DNA from: Bacteroides neonati
Lineage (GTDB): Bacteria > Bacteroidota > Bacteroidia > Bacteroidales > Bacteroidaceae
Direction: 5' to 3'
Length of the DNA: 64,000 nucleotides
Assembly: GCF_000499785.1 (NCBI RefSeq)
Contig: NZ_HG726025.1
Span: 207,586-271,585, forward strand
Position numbers and translations under genes: made by a program
Shown: piece by piece, positions 6,717-15,971 of the stretch
Layout: every line of letters starts with the position of its first letter
Position numbering within the stretch: position 1 is the first letter of the stretch
Notes under the pieces: model-generated
Databases searched by the model: none
What the model was told of the DNA's origin: nothing
The model's input: only the letters and a program-made list of their open reading frames with translations

Positions 6717-9638
6717 TCATTTTTCATCAAAGAACCTCATGATGGCTGCCATTACCGTTGAGCGCTCTTTCTCCGACTCGATACTTTCGAAAGGAAAGCC
6801 CAGAACGAAGGTACGGTAATTGCCTTTGTAGGCAATACCTGCACTTTGATTGTCGGGGGCATAGGCAAATACCGAAAAGGCGGGAGCTACGGGAACAATG
6901 CACTCGGGAGCTGTAACGGGATAGCTTTGCTCGTTGGGCAAACGTGGAATGGTCAATGTGCGTCCCAACCCATTGATAACCTTCGAGCGGTTATCGTCCA
7001 TGGAGCGTTGGAAGCCATATTTGAGTACCTTTTCCGTAAACTCACGATTGCCTTGCGAGGTGCTCATGTCGCTACCCAGGTAAGAGCCGCTTATCAATAG
7101 GCGTCCGCCCGATTGGCAATAGGCGGTGATGATGCGCTGCATAGCTGAGGAGAAGGTCTTGTAGCTGTTGCGCACGCCGGGTTCTTCTTTCTCCAATCCA
7201 AGAATATAGTCAACGATGGGGTAGTTGTCCGGCGATACGATTCCTGCTTCGACGGCTTCGTCACTGCACGACACAAAGCTATATCCGCCCGCAGCTTGCA
7301 GGGCTTTGCCGTGAACGAAGGGATAGTCGAACGTATTGCCCGCCATCTTCAATCCCTCCAGCTCCCGACCGCTATCGCCCAAACTGCCTTTGCCTTCTTT
7401 GCCGGCCTGCTTGCGGTCGAATGTGGTTTGTTCGCCACAAAGTGAAATGTCGTACAAATAAGGTACACCGGGGTCTTGCTCCATGTCGAAGCCCGCTTGA
7501 GTCGGTGTATTGACTACCGCCGGTGCACTGATGCGGTCGAACCCATTGATGATTAACACCCGGCTGCGTTCCCGTTTGGCTTTATAGGCTGCGAGTATCT
7601 CCGAAGGGAAACTTTCGCCTCCACGGTTGACGGCCGTCACCTTAAACGAATAAACCAGTCCTGGCTCTATCTTCACGGTATATGATGGTTTGCTTACAAT
7701 CGTTCCGTTATCGAATCCTCCATACCCGATACGGGTATAGACTACATACGCTTGCGGCTGTGCGGTCGGTTCTAAGGGGTCTTGCACCCCTTGCCAACTC
7801 AGTTCGAGTGTGTTCTTCTTCTTCCCGAAGCGAACGGCGAAATGATCGATAGGTAGGGGTTGCACTACATAGTCCTTGCCATGCTGGCTGCTTACGAACT
7901 GTAAGATCGACTTATAGATAGAGCGACCCACGGTGAATTTGAAGTTCGGGTCGTGTCCGTATTGCATATCGGCAAAGTTCTGGTGCGACAGCAGCTCGAT
8001 AATCGAAGAGGGAACTACCGGCAGGCGGGTTTCGCTGTAATTTCTGTCCCACATGCTGCGGCGTGTCCACGGTGTGTTGAAATTGGCATTGATATCCTTT
8101 TGCAGTTGCGTAAGGGTGATGTCTGCCAAGTCGCGTGAGGCATATCGGTCGATACCTGTAGCCAACTGTCCGTTGGTGGCATCGGTTGTATAAATGCCCA
8201 GCGATCCGATGATCTCGTCTGTTTTGCTACTCCCTGCATCGCTGTGCAGTGCCAGAGACATCTCAATCGGAATACCCAGTCCAGCCTGATTGGGGTTGTA
8301 AACCGAACCACCCGACAGGTAGTTGATGCTGTTGGCTCGTGTGTTGATATCATCGGCATAGTCGTTGGTTCCTTTGCGGCCGCCATATACCTCGTAGGGC
8401 ATACCGCTCCACTGTGCCGAGTATCGTGCTCCTTCGAGATAGCGCGGCAACCCACTTACCGAAGCACCCCGAACGATGTTGCCCATTCCCCCGCCAAAGC
8501 GAACGGCATCGGCACAAACGACTCCGTTTTGTGAGCTCTGATTGCTCAGTACCACCATGCCGTAGTCGTTGTTGCCCTTGTCAAACTCGAAAGTGCCCAG
8601 ATAAACCCAAGTGCTGCCTCCTATTTGTTGGTTGATACGAAACTCGGTGACCCCTCCTTTATGGAAAACAAGGTATTTGGCATCGCTCACACTGTTGGGC
8701 AGTGTTTGGTAAGAGACGTATACGGCATAAGCGCCCGTTGCCGGAATGGTTGGAATCCACTCGGCAAAGGCTTTGTCTTTCTTCTTCTCGGTGCGTGCAA
8801 AGCGTGCTGTGCCCGTTGCAAAAGGATTTTCGCCATCCTGATAGCGGCTTTGCTTTTGTGCAAACCCTTTACCTGCGGCAGTAGACCAGTCGGCTTTGCG
8901 GCTTTTCACCTCCAGGTAGATCGAGTTGCTTTGCGTATCGTTGTCGACAACCACTTCGTTTCTTTGCGTATCGCGTTCGCGAGGAGTGAATACATTGGCT
9001 CCGGCATTCTCCAGCATCGGAATAACGTAGGGAAGAATGAACGATTGTGTAAAGAGATCCTCCGTAGTGCAGAACAATCGCGGGCGCTGCCATCCCCAAT
9101 CTTCTTTATCGTTTTTATAGTAACTGCCGTGACTTTGCCACAATGCGATGTGGCGGTTTTGCAGTCCGCGCGATACCTCGTAAGGGCGAGAGGTGTTCTT
9201 TACCCACGGCTCTCCTTTGTAATCGGTGTTGAGCAACAGGCGCGATTTGTCTTTTTTCTTTTTCCGGTACAGGTTGGGTATTAAATCGTCAATCGGTTTC
9301 GTACCTGCATAGATGGTTGTGTCGAAGAATCGCACCGGACCCGGCAGGAGGTCTTTGATCTGTTGATAGATGGTTTCGACCGTTTCGTTCTGAAAGGGTT
9401 GGTAGGCGAAACTCTCGCTCAGATAGATGGCTATCTGCTTTCGGTCGTAATCGATGTTGAAGCTTTTAAACTCAGCGGCATTGGTCTTTGCCGTAGCCGG
9501 ACTGTAACTACCGAAATAGCTGGTGAGCCGCTCTTTTACATTGCGTTCAATGTCCTGAGCATGCGATATTCCTGTTGCCAAAAACAGCAACAGCAGCAGA
9601 AGGAGAGGAAACTTTCTCATATACATCTTGATTTTCAT
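6717..9638 (-). CDS. Exported amidase-like protein with inserted golvesin-type domain
   Basis: The 973-aa product has a signal peptide (MRKFPLLLLLLLFLATG from residue 7, cleavage near SHAQ). It carries residues resembling an Amidase_3 zinc site: H170 in WQSHGSYY, E193 in TTEDLF, H465 in ALHSDAG, and E548 in IELLSHQNFADM. Between them, at about 295-385, lies a golvesin/Xly-type beta domain (GAYAVYVSYQ...GVVCADAVRFGG). A fibronectin-III-like segment follows at about 610-690, then an unassigned C-terminal domain. Related Bacteroides proteins are often labelled xanthan lyase, but the zinc-site pattern points to peptidoglycan amidase chemistry in the periplasm or at the surface. A TACTTTTG box (9641-9648) abuts the first ATG, so the start may instead be the Met at 9620. 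Confidence 0.75.
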   Translation of the reverse strand: MKIKMYMRKFPLLLLLLLFLATGISHAQDIERNVKERLTSYFGSYSPATAKTNAAEFKSFNIDYDRKQIAIYLSESFAYQPFQNETVETIYQQIKDLLPGPVRFFDTTIYAGTKPIDDLIPNLYRKKKKDKSRLLLNTDYKGEPWVKNTSRPYEVSRGLQNRHIALWQSHGSYYKNDKEDWGWQRPRLFCTTEDLFTQSFILPYVIPMLENAGANVFTPRERDTQRNEVVVDNDTQSNSIYLEVKSRKADWSTAAGKGFAQKQSRYQDGENPFATGTARFARTEKKKDKAFAEWIPTIPATGAYAVYVSYQTLPNSVSDAKYLVFHKGGVTEFRINQQIGGSTWVYLGTFEFDKGNNDYGMVVLSNQSSQNGVVCADAVRFGGGMGNIVRGASVSGLPRYLEGARYSAQWSGMPYEVYGGRKGTNDYADDINTRANSINYLSGGSVYNPNQAGLGIPIEMSLALHSDAGSSKTDEIIGSLGIYTTDATNGQLATGIDRYASRDLADITLTQLQKDINANFNTPWTRRSMWDRNYSETRLPVVPSSIIELLSHQNFADMQYGHDPNFKFTVGRSIYKSILQFVSSQHGKDYVVQPLPIDHFAVRFGKKKNTLELSWQGVQDPLEPTAQPQAYVVYTRIGYGGFDNGTIVSKPSYTVKIEPGLVYSFKVTAVNRGGESFPSEILAAYKAKRERSRVLIINGFDRISAPAVVNTPTQAGFDMEQDPGVPYLYDISLCGEQTTFDRKQAGKEGKGSLGDSGRELEGLKMAGNTFDYPFVHGKALQAAGGYSFVSCSDEAVEAGIVSPDNYPIVDYILGLEKEEPGVRNSYKTFSSAMQRIITAYCQSGGRLLISGSYLGSDMSTSQGNREFTEKVLKYGFQRSMDDNRSKVINGLGRTLTIPRLPNEQSYPVTAPECIVPVAPAFSVFAYAPDNQSAGIAYKGNYRTFVLGFPFESIESEKERSTVMAAIMRFFDEK

Positions 9639-9650
9639 GACAAAAGTAAC

Positions 9651-9688
9651 AAAAAAAAATAGTGGATAGCTTTATGCTACCCACTATT
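9651..9688 (-). terminator. Rho-independent terminator of the NagB-like/PIG-L gene
   Basis: On the minus strand, AATAGTGGGTAGC pairs across a short loop with GCTATCCACTATT, with one mismatch, and is followed by nine T residues. It lies 21 bp past the stop at 9710. Confidence 0.85.
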
Positions 9689-9709
9689 CTATCGTTCTTT
9701 TATCAATTA

Positions 9710-11701
9710 TTATAGCGGCACGTACTCAACGAAAGCTTCCATCGCTTCGTAAGATGCCAGACCCAAGCTGTCGTAAAGAGCAGCCGTTCCACGGTTGCGG
9801 TCTTCACTGCGTTGCCAGAACAGACGTTCGTCGTTGCCCATAAATGGGGCGCTTTCCATCTGCGACTGGTGCTTCAGGATCGAGTTGCGTTTAGCACGCA
9901 ATTCCTCGGGGCTGATAGGCACTGCCATTTCAATGTTTTCAATTTCCCATTCGGCCCATGCACCACGATACATCCAGATGCGGCAATCTTTCAACCATTT
10001 GGCTCCCTCTTCTTTTTCGAGGTCGATAGCAGCAAATACGGCATCGGTACAAACACGGTGTGTACCATGAGGATCGGCAAGGTCGCCTGCCACAAAGATC
10101 TGATGCGGTTTCAGTTCGCGAAGTAAGTTACGAACAATCTCTACATCGGCTTCACTGATCGGGCTCTTCTGAATCTTACCTGTTTCGTAGAACGGAAGAT
10201 CTAGGAAGTGGCAGTGGCTCAGCGGAATGTTATTGTAGGTACATGCCGTACGAGCTTCGCCGCGACGGATCAAGCCTTTGATGGTCAAGATATCGCGTGT
10301 GTCCAGATCACCGTCTTTCTTTTCGCTAAGGAATTTGCGGAATTCGGCATAGCGATCGCTGATCACTTTATCTTCGCTGTTGATAAAGATCTGGTTGAAT
10401 CCGTTGATGAAGTGCAGGAAGCGGATTACTTCTTCGTCGCCAACGGCAATGTTGCCCGATGTTTGGTAAGCCACGTGCACATCGTGCTTTTGCTCTACCA
10501 AACGACGGATGGTACCACCCATTGAAATGACATCATCATCGGGATGCGGAGAGAATACAACCACTCGTTTGGGGAATGGTTTGGCACGCTCCGGACGGTG
10601 TGTGTCGTCGGCATTGGGTTTACCACCGGGCCATCCGGTGATGGTGTGTTGCAAATCATTGAATATCTTGATATTCACATTGTATGCCGATCCGAACAGA
10701 GCAAGCAACTCGCTCAGGCCGTTTTCGTTATAATCTTTGTTGGTAAGCTTCAAGATAGGCTTTCCGGTAAGTTGGCACAACCAAACAATGGCACTGCGAA
10801 TCAGCTTATCGTTCCATTCGCAAGAAGTAACCAACCAAGGACGGTGAATACGCGTCAGGTTGCTTGCTGCCGATAGGTCGATGGCTACGTGGGCATTGTT
10901 GTGTGTTTGCAGGTAAGAAGCCGGGATGGTATCGGTGATAGACCCTTCGACGCACTCTTTAATCATGCGTGCTTTGTCTTCGCCCCATGCCAACAGATAG
11001 ATCTTCTTGGCACTCAGGATCGTCGATACACCCATGGTGATAGAGCTGATCGGTGTGCTTTCTGTGTTTCCGAATATCTTCGATGCTTCATTGCGAGAAG
11101 CACTGTCGAGCAAAATCAGTCGGGTAGTAGAGTTTAAGCGTGAACCCGGCTCATTGAACGCGATATTACCTACGCGGCCGATGCCCAACAGAGCGATATC
11201 AATACCGCCGAAACTCTCGATGCGTTGCTCGTACAAACGGCAATACTCCAGAATCGTATCTTTGGCAATGGTACCATCGGGGGTGAATACGTTTTGCTTG
11301 TCAATGTCGATGTAGTCGAGGAACATCTCTTTGAGTGCGTTGAAATTGCTGTTGATCGCATCGGCAGAGAGTGGATAGTATTCGTACATATTGAATACAA
11401 TCACGTTGCGGAAGCTCAACCCTTCTTCTTTGTGCATACGAATCAAATCGGCATAGACGCTGCGTGGAGAATCACCTCCGGGTAAAGCCAATACACAGAA
11501 ACGTCCGGCTTTTTGTTTTTCACGAATCACCTGAGCTATTTCACAAGCGATGAAGTTGGCTCCTTCTTCTACAGACTCATAGATATCGGTCGGAATCTTT
11601 TCAAATCGGGTTAGAACCGATCTTTCAAACGCATTCTCCGGTCGGTAGTACCTGGGGGATACTCTATTGAGAGTAATTTGAGAACTTAAGTTTGTTTTCA
11701 T
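9710..11701 (-). CDS. NagB-like domain fused to PIG-L (LmbE) deacetylase
   Basis: This 663-aa fusion has an N-terminal part (about 40-290) with the fold pattern of glucosamine-6-phosphate deaminase: LALPGGDSPRSVY, NMYEYYP, GIGRVGNIAFNEPGS. The catalytic residues of E. coli NagB (D72, D141, H143) correspond to Y106, V177 and N179, while the Glu of NEP remains at 184, so deaminase activity is doubtful. The C-terminal part (about 380-660) is a PIG-L/LmbE zinc deacetylase with intact metal residues in SPHPDDD (H388, D390, D391) and HGTHR. It could deacetylate an N-acetylglucosamine derivative, with the N-terminal domain sensing or holding a sugar phosphate. A TATCTTTG box lies at 11763-11770. Confidence 0.85.
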   Translation of the reverse strand: MKTNLSSQITLNRVSPRYYRPENAFERSVLTRFEKIPTDIYESVEEGANFIACEIAQVIREKQKAGRFCVLALPGGDSPRSVYADLIRMHKEEGLSFRNVIVFNMYEYYPLSADAINSNFNALKEMFLDYIDIDKQNVFTPDGTIAKDTILEYCRLYEQRIESFGGIDIALLGIGRVGNIAFNEPGSRLNSTTRLILLDSASRNEASKIFGNTESTPISSITMGVSTILSAKKIYLLAWGEDKARMIKECVEGSITDTIPASYLQTHNNAHVAIDLSAASNLTRIHRPWLVTSCEWNDKLIRSAIVWLCQLTGKPILKLTNKDYNENGLSELLALFGSAYNVNIKIFNDLQHTITGWPGGKPNADDTHRPERAKPFPKRVVVFSPHPDDDVISMGGTIRRLVEQKHDVHVAYQTSGNIAVGDEEVIRFLHFINGFNQIFINSEDKVISDRYAEFRKFLSEKKDGDLDTRDILTIKGLIRRGEARTACTYNNIPLSHCHFLDLPFYETGKIQKSPISEADVEIVRNLLRELKPHQIFVAGDLADPHGTHRVCTDAVFAAIDLEKEEGAKWLKDCRIWMYRGAWAEWEIENIEMAVPISPEELRAKRNSILKHQSQMESAPFMGNDERLFWQRSEDRNRGTAALYDSLGLASYEAMEAFVEYVPL

Positions 11702-11831
11702 AAAATTGGGTTATTAAGTTATGATAGATTAAAGTCGTGCATTTAGTCGTTTTTTCGAACTACAAAGATACGAAAGAACTTTATGATAGAGCCTACCTCG
11801 TTGTAGGTAATCTTGCATAATGTTAGAGTTT

Positions 11832-12650
11832 TTAACATTTATTTTCCTGTAAAGGTAATAGCTCGAAAAGATCGGCATCTTTCCATACCGGAAACTTCTT
11901 TCGAAGCTCATGCAGGGAAGATAGGCTCAAGGTGGCTGTAGCCACTGCCTCCTCGCCATCATTGATTGTAGCCAGAGTGTCGCCTTTGGGCGAATAAAGT
12001 ATGCTGCCACCTTTATATATTAATTGGTTGGCATCGGTTCCTATCCGGTTTACTCCACAAACGTAGCACATATTCTCGAGTGCGCGGGCGCGAAGAAGAG
12101 TGTCCCACACCAAACGCCGGCTTTCGGGCCAGTTGGCTACGTAGATAAGCAGGTCGTACTCATTGGCTGTATTGCGGCTCCATACCGGGAAGCGCAGGTC
12201 GTAGCAGATAAGCAAGCGGATGTTCCATCCCCGGTAAGCGATTATTTGCTTATCGGCTTCTCCGGCAGCGAACGACTCGGGTTCGTGTCCCATGCGAAAC
12301 AGATGCCGCTTGTCGTAGTAATGTGCTTCTCCCTCGGGAGTCAGAAAGAATGCCCGGTTGTAATACCTGCCATTGTTGCCCAATGCTATATAGCTTCCGG
12401 CAATGGCTATGCCGTAGGTTGTTGCCCACTGCCGTAGCGTTGTGATGGTTGTTCCATCGGTGGGCTCTGCCAGTGATTGGCTATTCATACTGAATCCGGT
12501 CGAGAACATTTCGGGTAAAACAACAATCTCCGTTGTTCCACAGAGAGCTTCGAGCTTTCTGTGGAGCAAACGGAGATTGTCCTGTTTGTTTTCCCAACTA
12601 ATATCTGTCTGGATGATTGAAATTCGTAATGGGTGGTCGTTGTTCATCAT
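11832..12650 (-). CDS. Nitrilase-superfamily omega-amidase (YafV-like)
   Basis: A 272-aa protein with the nitrilase triad: Glu in LPEMFSTGF, Lys in YYDKRHLFRMG, and Cys in LLICYDLRFP. The YafV/NIT2 group hydrolyses alpha-keto-glutaramate and related omega-amides, repairing by-products of glutamine transaminases in the cytoplasm. The ATG at 12650 (MMNNDHPLRI) is chosen over an earlier in-frame start because it lies 10 bp after the stop of the upstream acyltransferase gene and begins just before the first beta strand. It forms a probable operon with that gene and the 89-aa protein. Confidence 0.9.
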   Translation of the reverse strand: MMNNDHPLRISIIQTDISWENKQDNLRLLHRKLEALCGTTEIVVLPEMFSTGFSMNSQSLAEPTDGTTITTLRQWATTYGIAIAGSYIALGNNGRYYNRAFFLTPEGEAHYYDKRHLFRMGHEPESFAAGEADKQIIAYRGWNIRLLICYDLRFPVWSRNTANEYDLLIYVANWPESRRLVWDTLLRARALENMCYVCGVNRIGTDANQLIYKGGSILYSPKGDTLATINDGEEAVATATLSLSSLHELRKKFPVWKDADLFELLPLQENKC

Positions 12651-12660
12651 GAACCATTCA

Positions 12661-13215
12661 TTAAATATCGCCCATATTAAAGTTTTCAGGATGTTTCCCT
12701 GTAAAATTCTTATAATAGAGCTTGATTTCACGCATATCCTTTTCTATATCCCCCGATGGCATAACGGCCTTGGTAGCCGAAATGGTTTTCGACGGGTAGT
12801 CGATTCCCACCAGTACGATGGGTACACCGGCTTTGAGGGCGATGTAGTAGAAGCCTTTCTTCCAGTGTGGGTTAGGCTTGCGGGTTCCTTCGGGCGTGAT
12901 AGCCAGGTGAAACTTCTTCGAGTTCTTGAACGCTTGTACCATCTGGTCTACCAGCGATGTTTTGCGTCCACGGTTTACCGGAATACCGCCTACTGCTTTG
13001 AATAAAATTCCCAAGGGGAAAAAGAACCACTCTTTCTTCATCATGAAGCTCGTTTTGCGACCCCATGCTCCGTAGAATAGTTTGCCAATAAAAAGGTCCA
13101 GATTAGTGGTATGTGGAGCGGCACAGACAACACATTTATCGTAGTCGGGTACCGATACATTCATTTTCCACCCCAATAATCGATAATAGATAAAACTATA
13201 AAGGGCTTTCTTCAT
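12661..13215 (-). CDS. 1-acyl-glycerol-3-phosphate acyltransferase-like protein
   Basis: A 184-aa PlsC-type protein with the acyltransferase motif HTTNLD (the HX4D motif) and TPEGTR further on. Such enzymes move an acyl chain onto a lysophospholipid or related acceptor at the inner membrane. It is shorter than typical PlsC and lacks a clear N-terminal membrane helix, as in a common Bacteroidetes subgroup whose acceptor is unknown. It sits 3 bp downstream of the 89-aa gene and 10 bp before the nitrilase gene. Confidence 0.88.
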   Translation of the reverse strand: MKKALYSFIYYRLLGWKMNVSVPDYDKCVVCAAPHTTNLDLFIGKLFYGAWGRKTSFMMKKEWFFFPLGILFKAVGGIPVNRGRKTSLVDQMVQAFKNSKKFHLAITPEGTRKPNPHWKKGFYYIALKAGVPIVLVGIDYPSKTISATKAVMPSGDIEKDMREIKLYYKNFTGKHPENFNMGDI

Positions 13216-13218
13216 GCT

Positions 13219-13488
13219 TTAGTTTAATTTCGCAAGGGCATCAATAATTTCATTCACGCTGGCGTTAAAATCGGCACGGAACTTCTTGTAGAATCCTTTC
13301 ACATTGCCCGGTTCTGTGTGACTGATGCGAGAAAGAAACTCATCTTGCATGGTCAGGATTTGACCCATTAGTTTGTCAGCTTTGGTTTTGTCCGTACCCG
13401 GAACAAACATGCTGTTGATTAAACACTCTGAGAATAACTCTCCTGCAATATAATTTACATTCTTTTTAAGTTCTCTTCTGCTTGCCAT
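13219..13488 (-). CDS. Conserved hypothetical protein (89 aa)
   Basis: A small basic, helical, soluble protein starting MASRRELKKNVNYIAGELF. No domain is recognised. It is 3 bp upstream of the acyltransferase gene, so co-translation is likely. Upstream, TATCTTTA (one mismatch to the -7 consensus) is present on the minus strand near 13533-13540. Confidence 0.7.
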   Translation of the reverse strand: MASRRELKKNVNYIAGELFSECLINSMFVPGTDKTKADKLMGQILTMQDEFLSRISHTEPGNVKGFYKKFRADFNASVNEIIDALAKLN

Positions 13489-13601
13489 AATCTGACTGTT
13501 TTATTGTGAATACTGAATAAATATGGCGGTAAAGATAGAGACTTTCTTCGGCTTTAACGAATAAATCGCCACCTTTTAAGGAAATATATCCTATCAGAGG
13601 G

Positions 13602-15815
13602 CTAAAAGGTATATCCCAGATTCACGTAGAATCCGACTGCTCTCGTATCGTTTGAATAGTTGAAAGAAGCCTCTAGGGGACCGAATATGCTATCGTATCC
13701 GTATCCGATGCCTCCACCGTAAATCTTTCTGCCTTGGAGCGAATGAAAGAAGTTACTATCGCAAAAAGCAACATTTCCGGTAAGTGTGATATAGTGATTT
13801 GCACCCATTCGCTGGCGCAGCTTCAGGCTGGTAACAACGACCGATTTATCATTCATCTCAATGTTGTTAATACCTACAAATGGTAGTTGCTGAGGCGCGT
13901 ACCGACCATAGGTGTATCCACCCAGCGCATTCGTGTAAGGATAGGGAATCTCTTTGCCGATCAGTACCCGGCCATAGACCGACGGCAACAGGGCAAAGCG
14001 ATTGGTGAGCAGGAAGGCACTTTCCCACGAGGCACTGATGGCCGAGAAGGGTGCATGATCATTATAGCTATACAAATTATCGGTATAAAGATGATAAGCT
14101 GCCTTGATGTCGCTTCCCTTGGAAGGGAAATAATTTTTATTCAGCGTACTGTAATGCAATTGGGCAAAGTAGCTGAAAAAAGATTCGGGTTTGATGTGCA
14201 TATCATATTCGGGGCTGTTGTAAAGTATGTCTTTGTATTTAAAATACTCAAAACGCGTACCTACCATGAAACGCAGGTTTTTGTACCATATATCCGAAAA
14301 GCTGAATTCGCCCGAATGGTATTTATAAGTCGTATTGAAGATTCTGTTGCCATGCGAGTAAATGTTGATATCGTTGTATTGAAACTGATATGCAAAATTG
14401 AAGTTGCGCATCTGTGCCGGCTCCAACGTATACTCTACGGCGGCGAGGTATCGCTTGCCCAATCGACCGGTTACGGATAAGCGTGAGGGAATGCGGGTTT
14501 TTAGGTTGGCAGTGGCGTTGAGCAACAAGGAAGCAATCTCTTCGGAGTCGAAACGGATGCCGAGGTTGAAGTAGTTTTCGTACTTCTCTTCGAGCATGAT
14601 GTTGAGGTTATACTCGCCCGGCACGGTATTGTTCAACGCATAACTTACGTTGGAGTATGCCTGGCTCCCTCTCAATATATAGATAGCCTTATCGATTTCG
14701 CTGATATTGATTTCGGTATTCTCTTTCAATTTACATTTCTTCAAGAGCCACTTCTCGTCGGTATCTTTAAGCCCCGAGAAAGTGATGTTGCGCACGAAGA
14801 TATTGCGCGAGATATCTACTGCACTGTAAGGACCGTGAGGCTTCGGAACAAAGTTTTCGGGAATGCCTATTGTTTTCTTTAAGTCGACCAACGCCTGCCA
14901 TTTATCCATCGCAGCCTCTTCTCCGCGACGCATCAGGGTGTCGAGTGCTACGGCGTTGAAGCTGGCAGCCGAATAACCTTTCACGTCTACCTTAATATAG
15001 GTATTGGTTAGCTCTATGTTTCGTTCGTAGTTGCTCTGTCCACTCAGGTTTACAATCTGGTTCATAATTTCGGGCACGGTATTGAGCTTTTCGGGGCCAC
15101 TTAAATCGGACTGTACATCGACTCCGATGATAATGTCGGCTCCCATCTCCTTGGCGATGTTGGTGGGGAAGTTATTGGTCATGCCTCCGTCTACCAACAC
15201 CATGCTGTCGATACGTACGGGGGTGAACACAAACGGGATAGCCATACTGGCACGCATGGCTGTTGATAAGATACCCTCGTGAAAAACGACTTGCTTGCCG
15301 TTGACTACGTTTTCCGATACACAAGCAAAGGGGATGGGTAGCTTATTGAAATTGACCGAATCGTGATAACCCACGGTGAGTTCGGAAAACAGGTTGGAGA
15401 GGTTCTGTCCTTGAATCATTCCTCCCAGCGACTTCTCTTTCATTCCTTTGCTGTAGGGGATGGAGAGTACATACGTGGCGGCATTCTTACGTTCGAGCAT
15501 GGTTTGTTCGCTTCGCTTTATTTTGTCGCTTAGCAGAAATGTCCAGTTTTGCTTCCTGACCATACTGTCGAGTTGTTCGGGTGTATATCCGATGGAGTAC
15601 AGACCACCTACGATGGCTCCCATACTGGTTCCTACCACATAATCAATGGGGATGCCTGCTTTCTCGATCACTCTCAGTGCACCGATATGAGCCACTCCCT
15701 TGGCACCGCCGCCACTTAACACAACTGCTACTTTTTTGCGTGGCTGTGCCCCTAAAGGAATACAAATAAATAATCCAAGTACTACAAGAAGAATGCTATA
15801 TAACTGTTTTTTCAT
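13602..15815 (-). CDS. Patatin-like phospholipase with POTRA and outer-membrane barrel
   Basis: The 737-aa protein begins with a signal peptide (about 1-23). The patatin domain has the oxyanion motif GGGAKG (35-40), the nucleophile elbow GTSMG (Ser64) and the DGG of the catalytic dyad in LVDGGMTNN. A POTRA-like module (about 335-420) and a C-terminal Omp85-type beta barrel ending YVNLGYTF follow. This is the PlpD-type arrangement, in which a lipase is carried to the cell surface or periplasm by its own barrel. Substrates are probably phospholipids. A TACATTTG -7 box lies at 15851-15858 on the minus strand. Confidence 0.9.
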   Translation of the reverse strand: MKKQLYSILLVVLGLFICIPLGAQPRKKVAVVLSGGGAKGVAHIGALRVIEKAGIPIDYVVGTSMGAIVGGLYSIGYTPEQLDSMVRKQNWTFLLSDKIKRSEQTMLERKNAATYVLSIPYSKGMKEKSLGGMIQGQNLSNLFSELTVGYHDSVNFNKLPIPFACVSENVVNGKQVVFHEGILSTAMRASMAIPFVFTPVRIDSMVLVDGGMTNNFPTNIAKEMGADIIIGVDVQSDLSGPEKLNTVPEIMNQIVNLSGQSNYERNIELTNTYIKVDVKGYSAASFNAVALDTLMRRGEEAAMDKWQALVDLKKTIGIPENFVPKPHGPYSAVDISRNIFVRNITFSGLKDTDEKWLLKKCKLKENTEINISEIDKAIYILRGSQAYSNVSYALNNTVPGEYNLNIMLEEKYENYFNLGIRFDSEEIASLLLNATANLKTRIPSRLSVTGRLGKRYLAAVEYTLEPAQMRNFNFAYQFQYNDINIYSHGNRIFNTTYKYHSGEFSFSDIWYKNLRFMVGTRFEYFKYKDILYNSPEYDMHIKPESFFSYFAQLHYSTLNKNYFPSKGSDIKAAYHLYTDNLYSYNDHAPFSAISASWESAFLLTNRFALLPSVYGRVLIGKEIPYPYTNALGGYTYGRYAPQQLPFVGINNIEMNDKSVVVTSLKLRQRMGANHYITLTGNVAFCDSNFFHSLQGRKIYGGGIGYGYDSIFGPLEASFNYSNDTRAVGFYVNLGYTF

Positions 15816-15971
15816 ACGGAAGTATCGTTTTGATGGCTTATAATAAAATACAAATGTAGGATATAAATTGTTTACTCTCTTTTATAATTCAGAAAAAAAG
15901 CCGAAATTTGCATCGCTTTTCAGAAAGCAAACGCATCGAACTTACTAACACCTTTAATAAATAGAAAGAAA

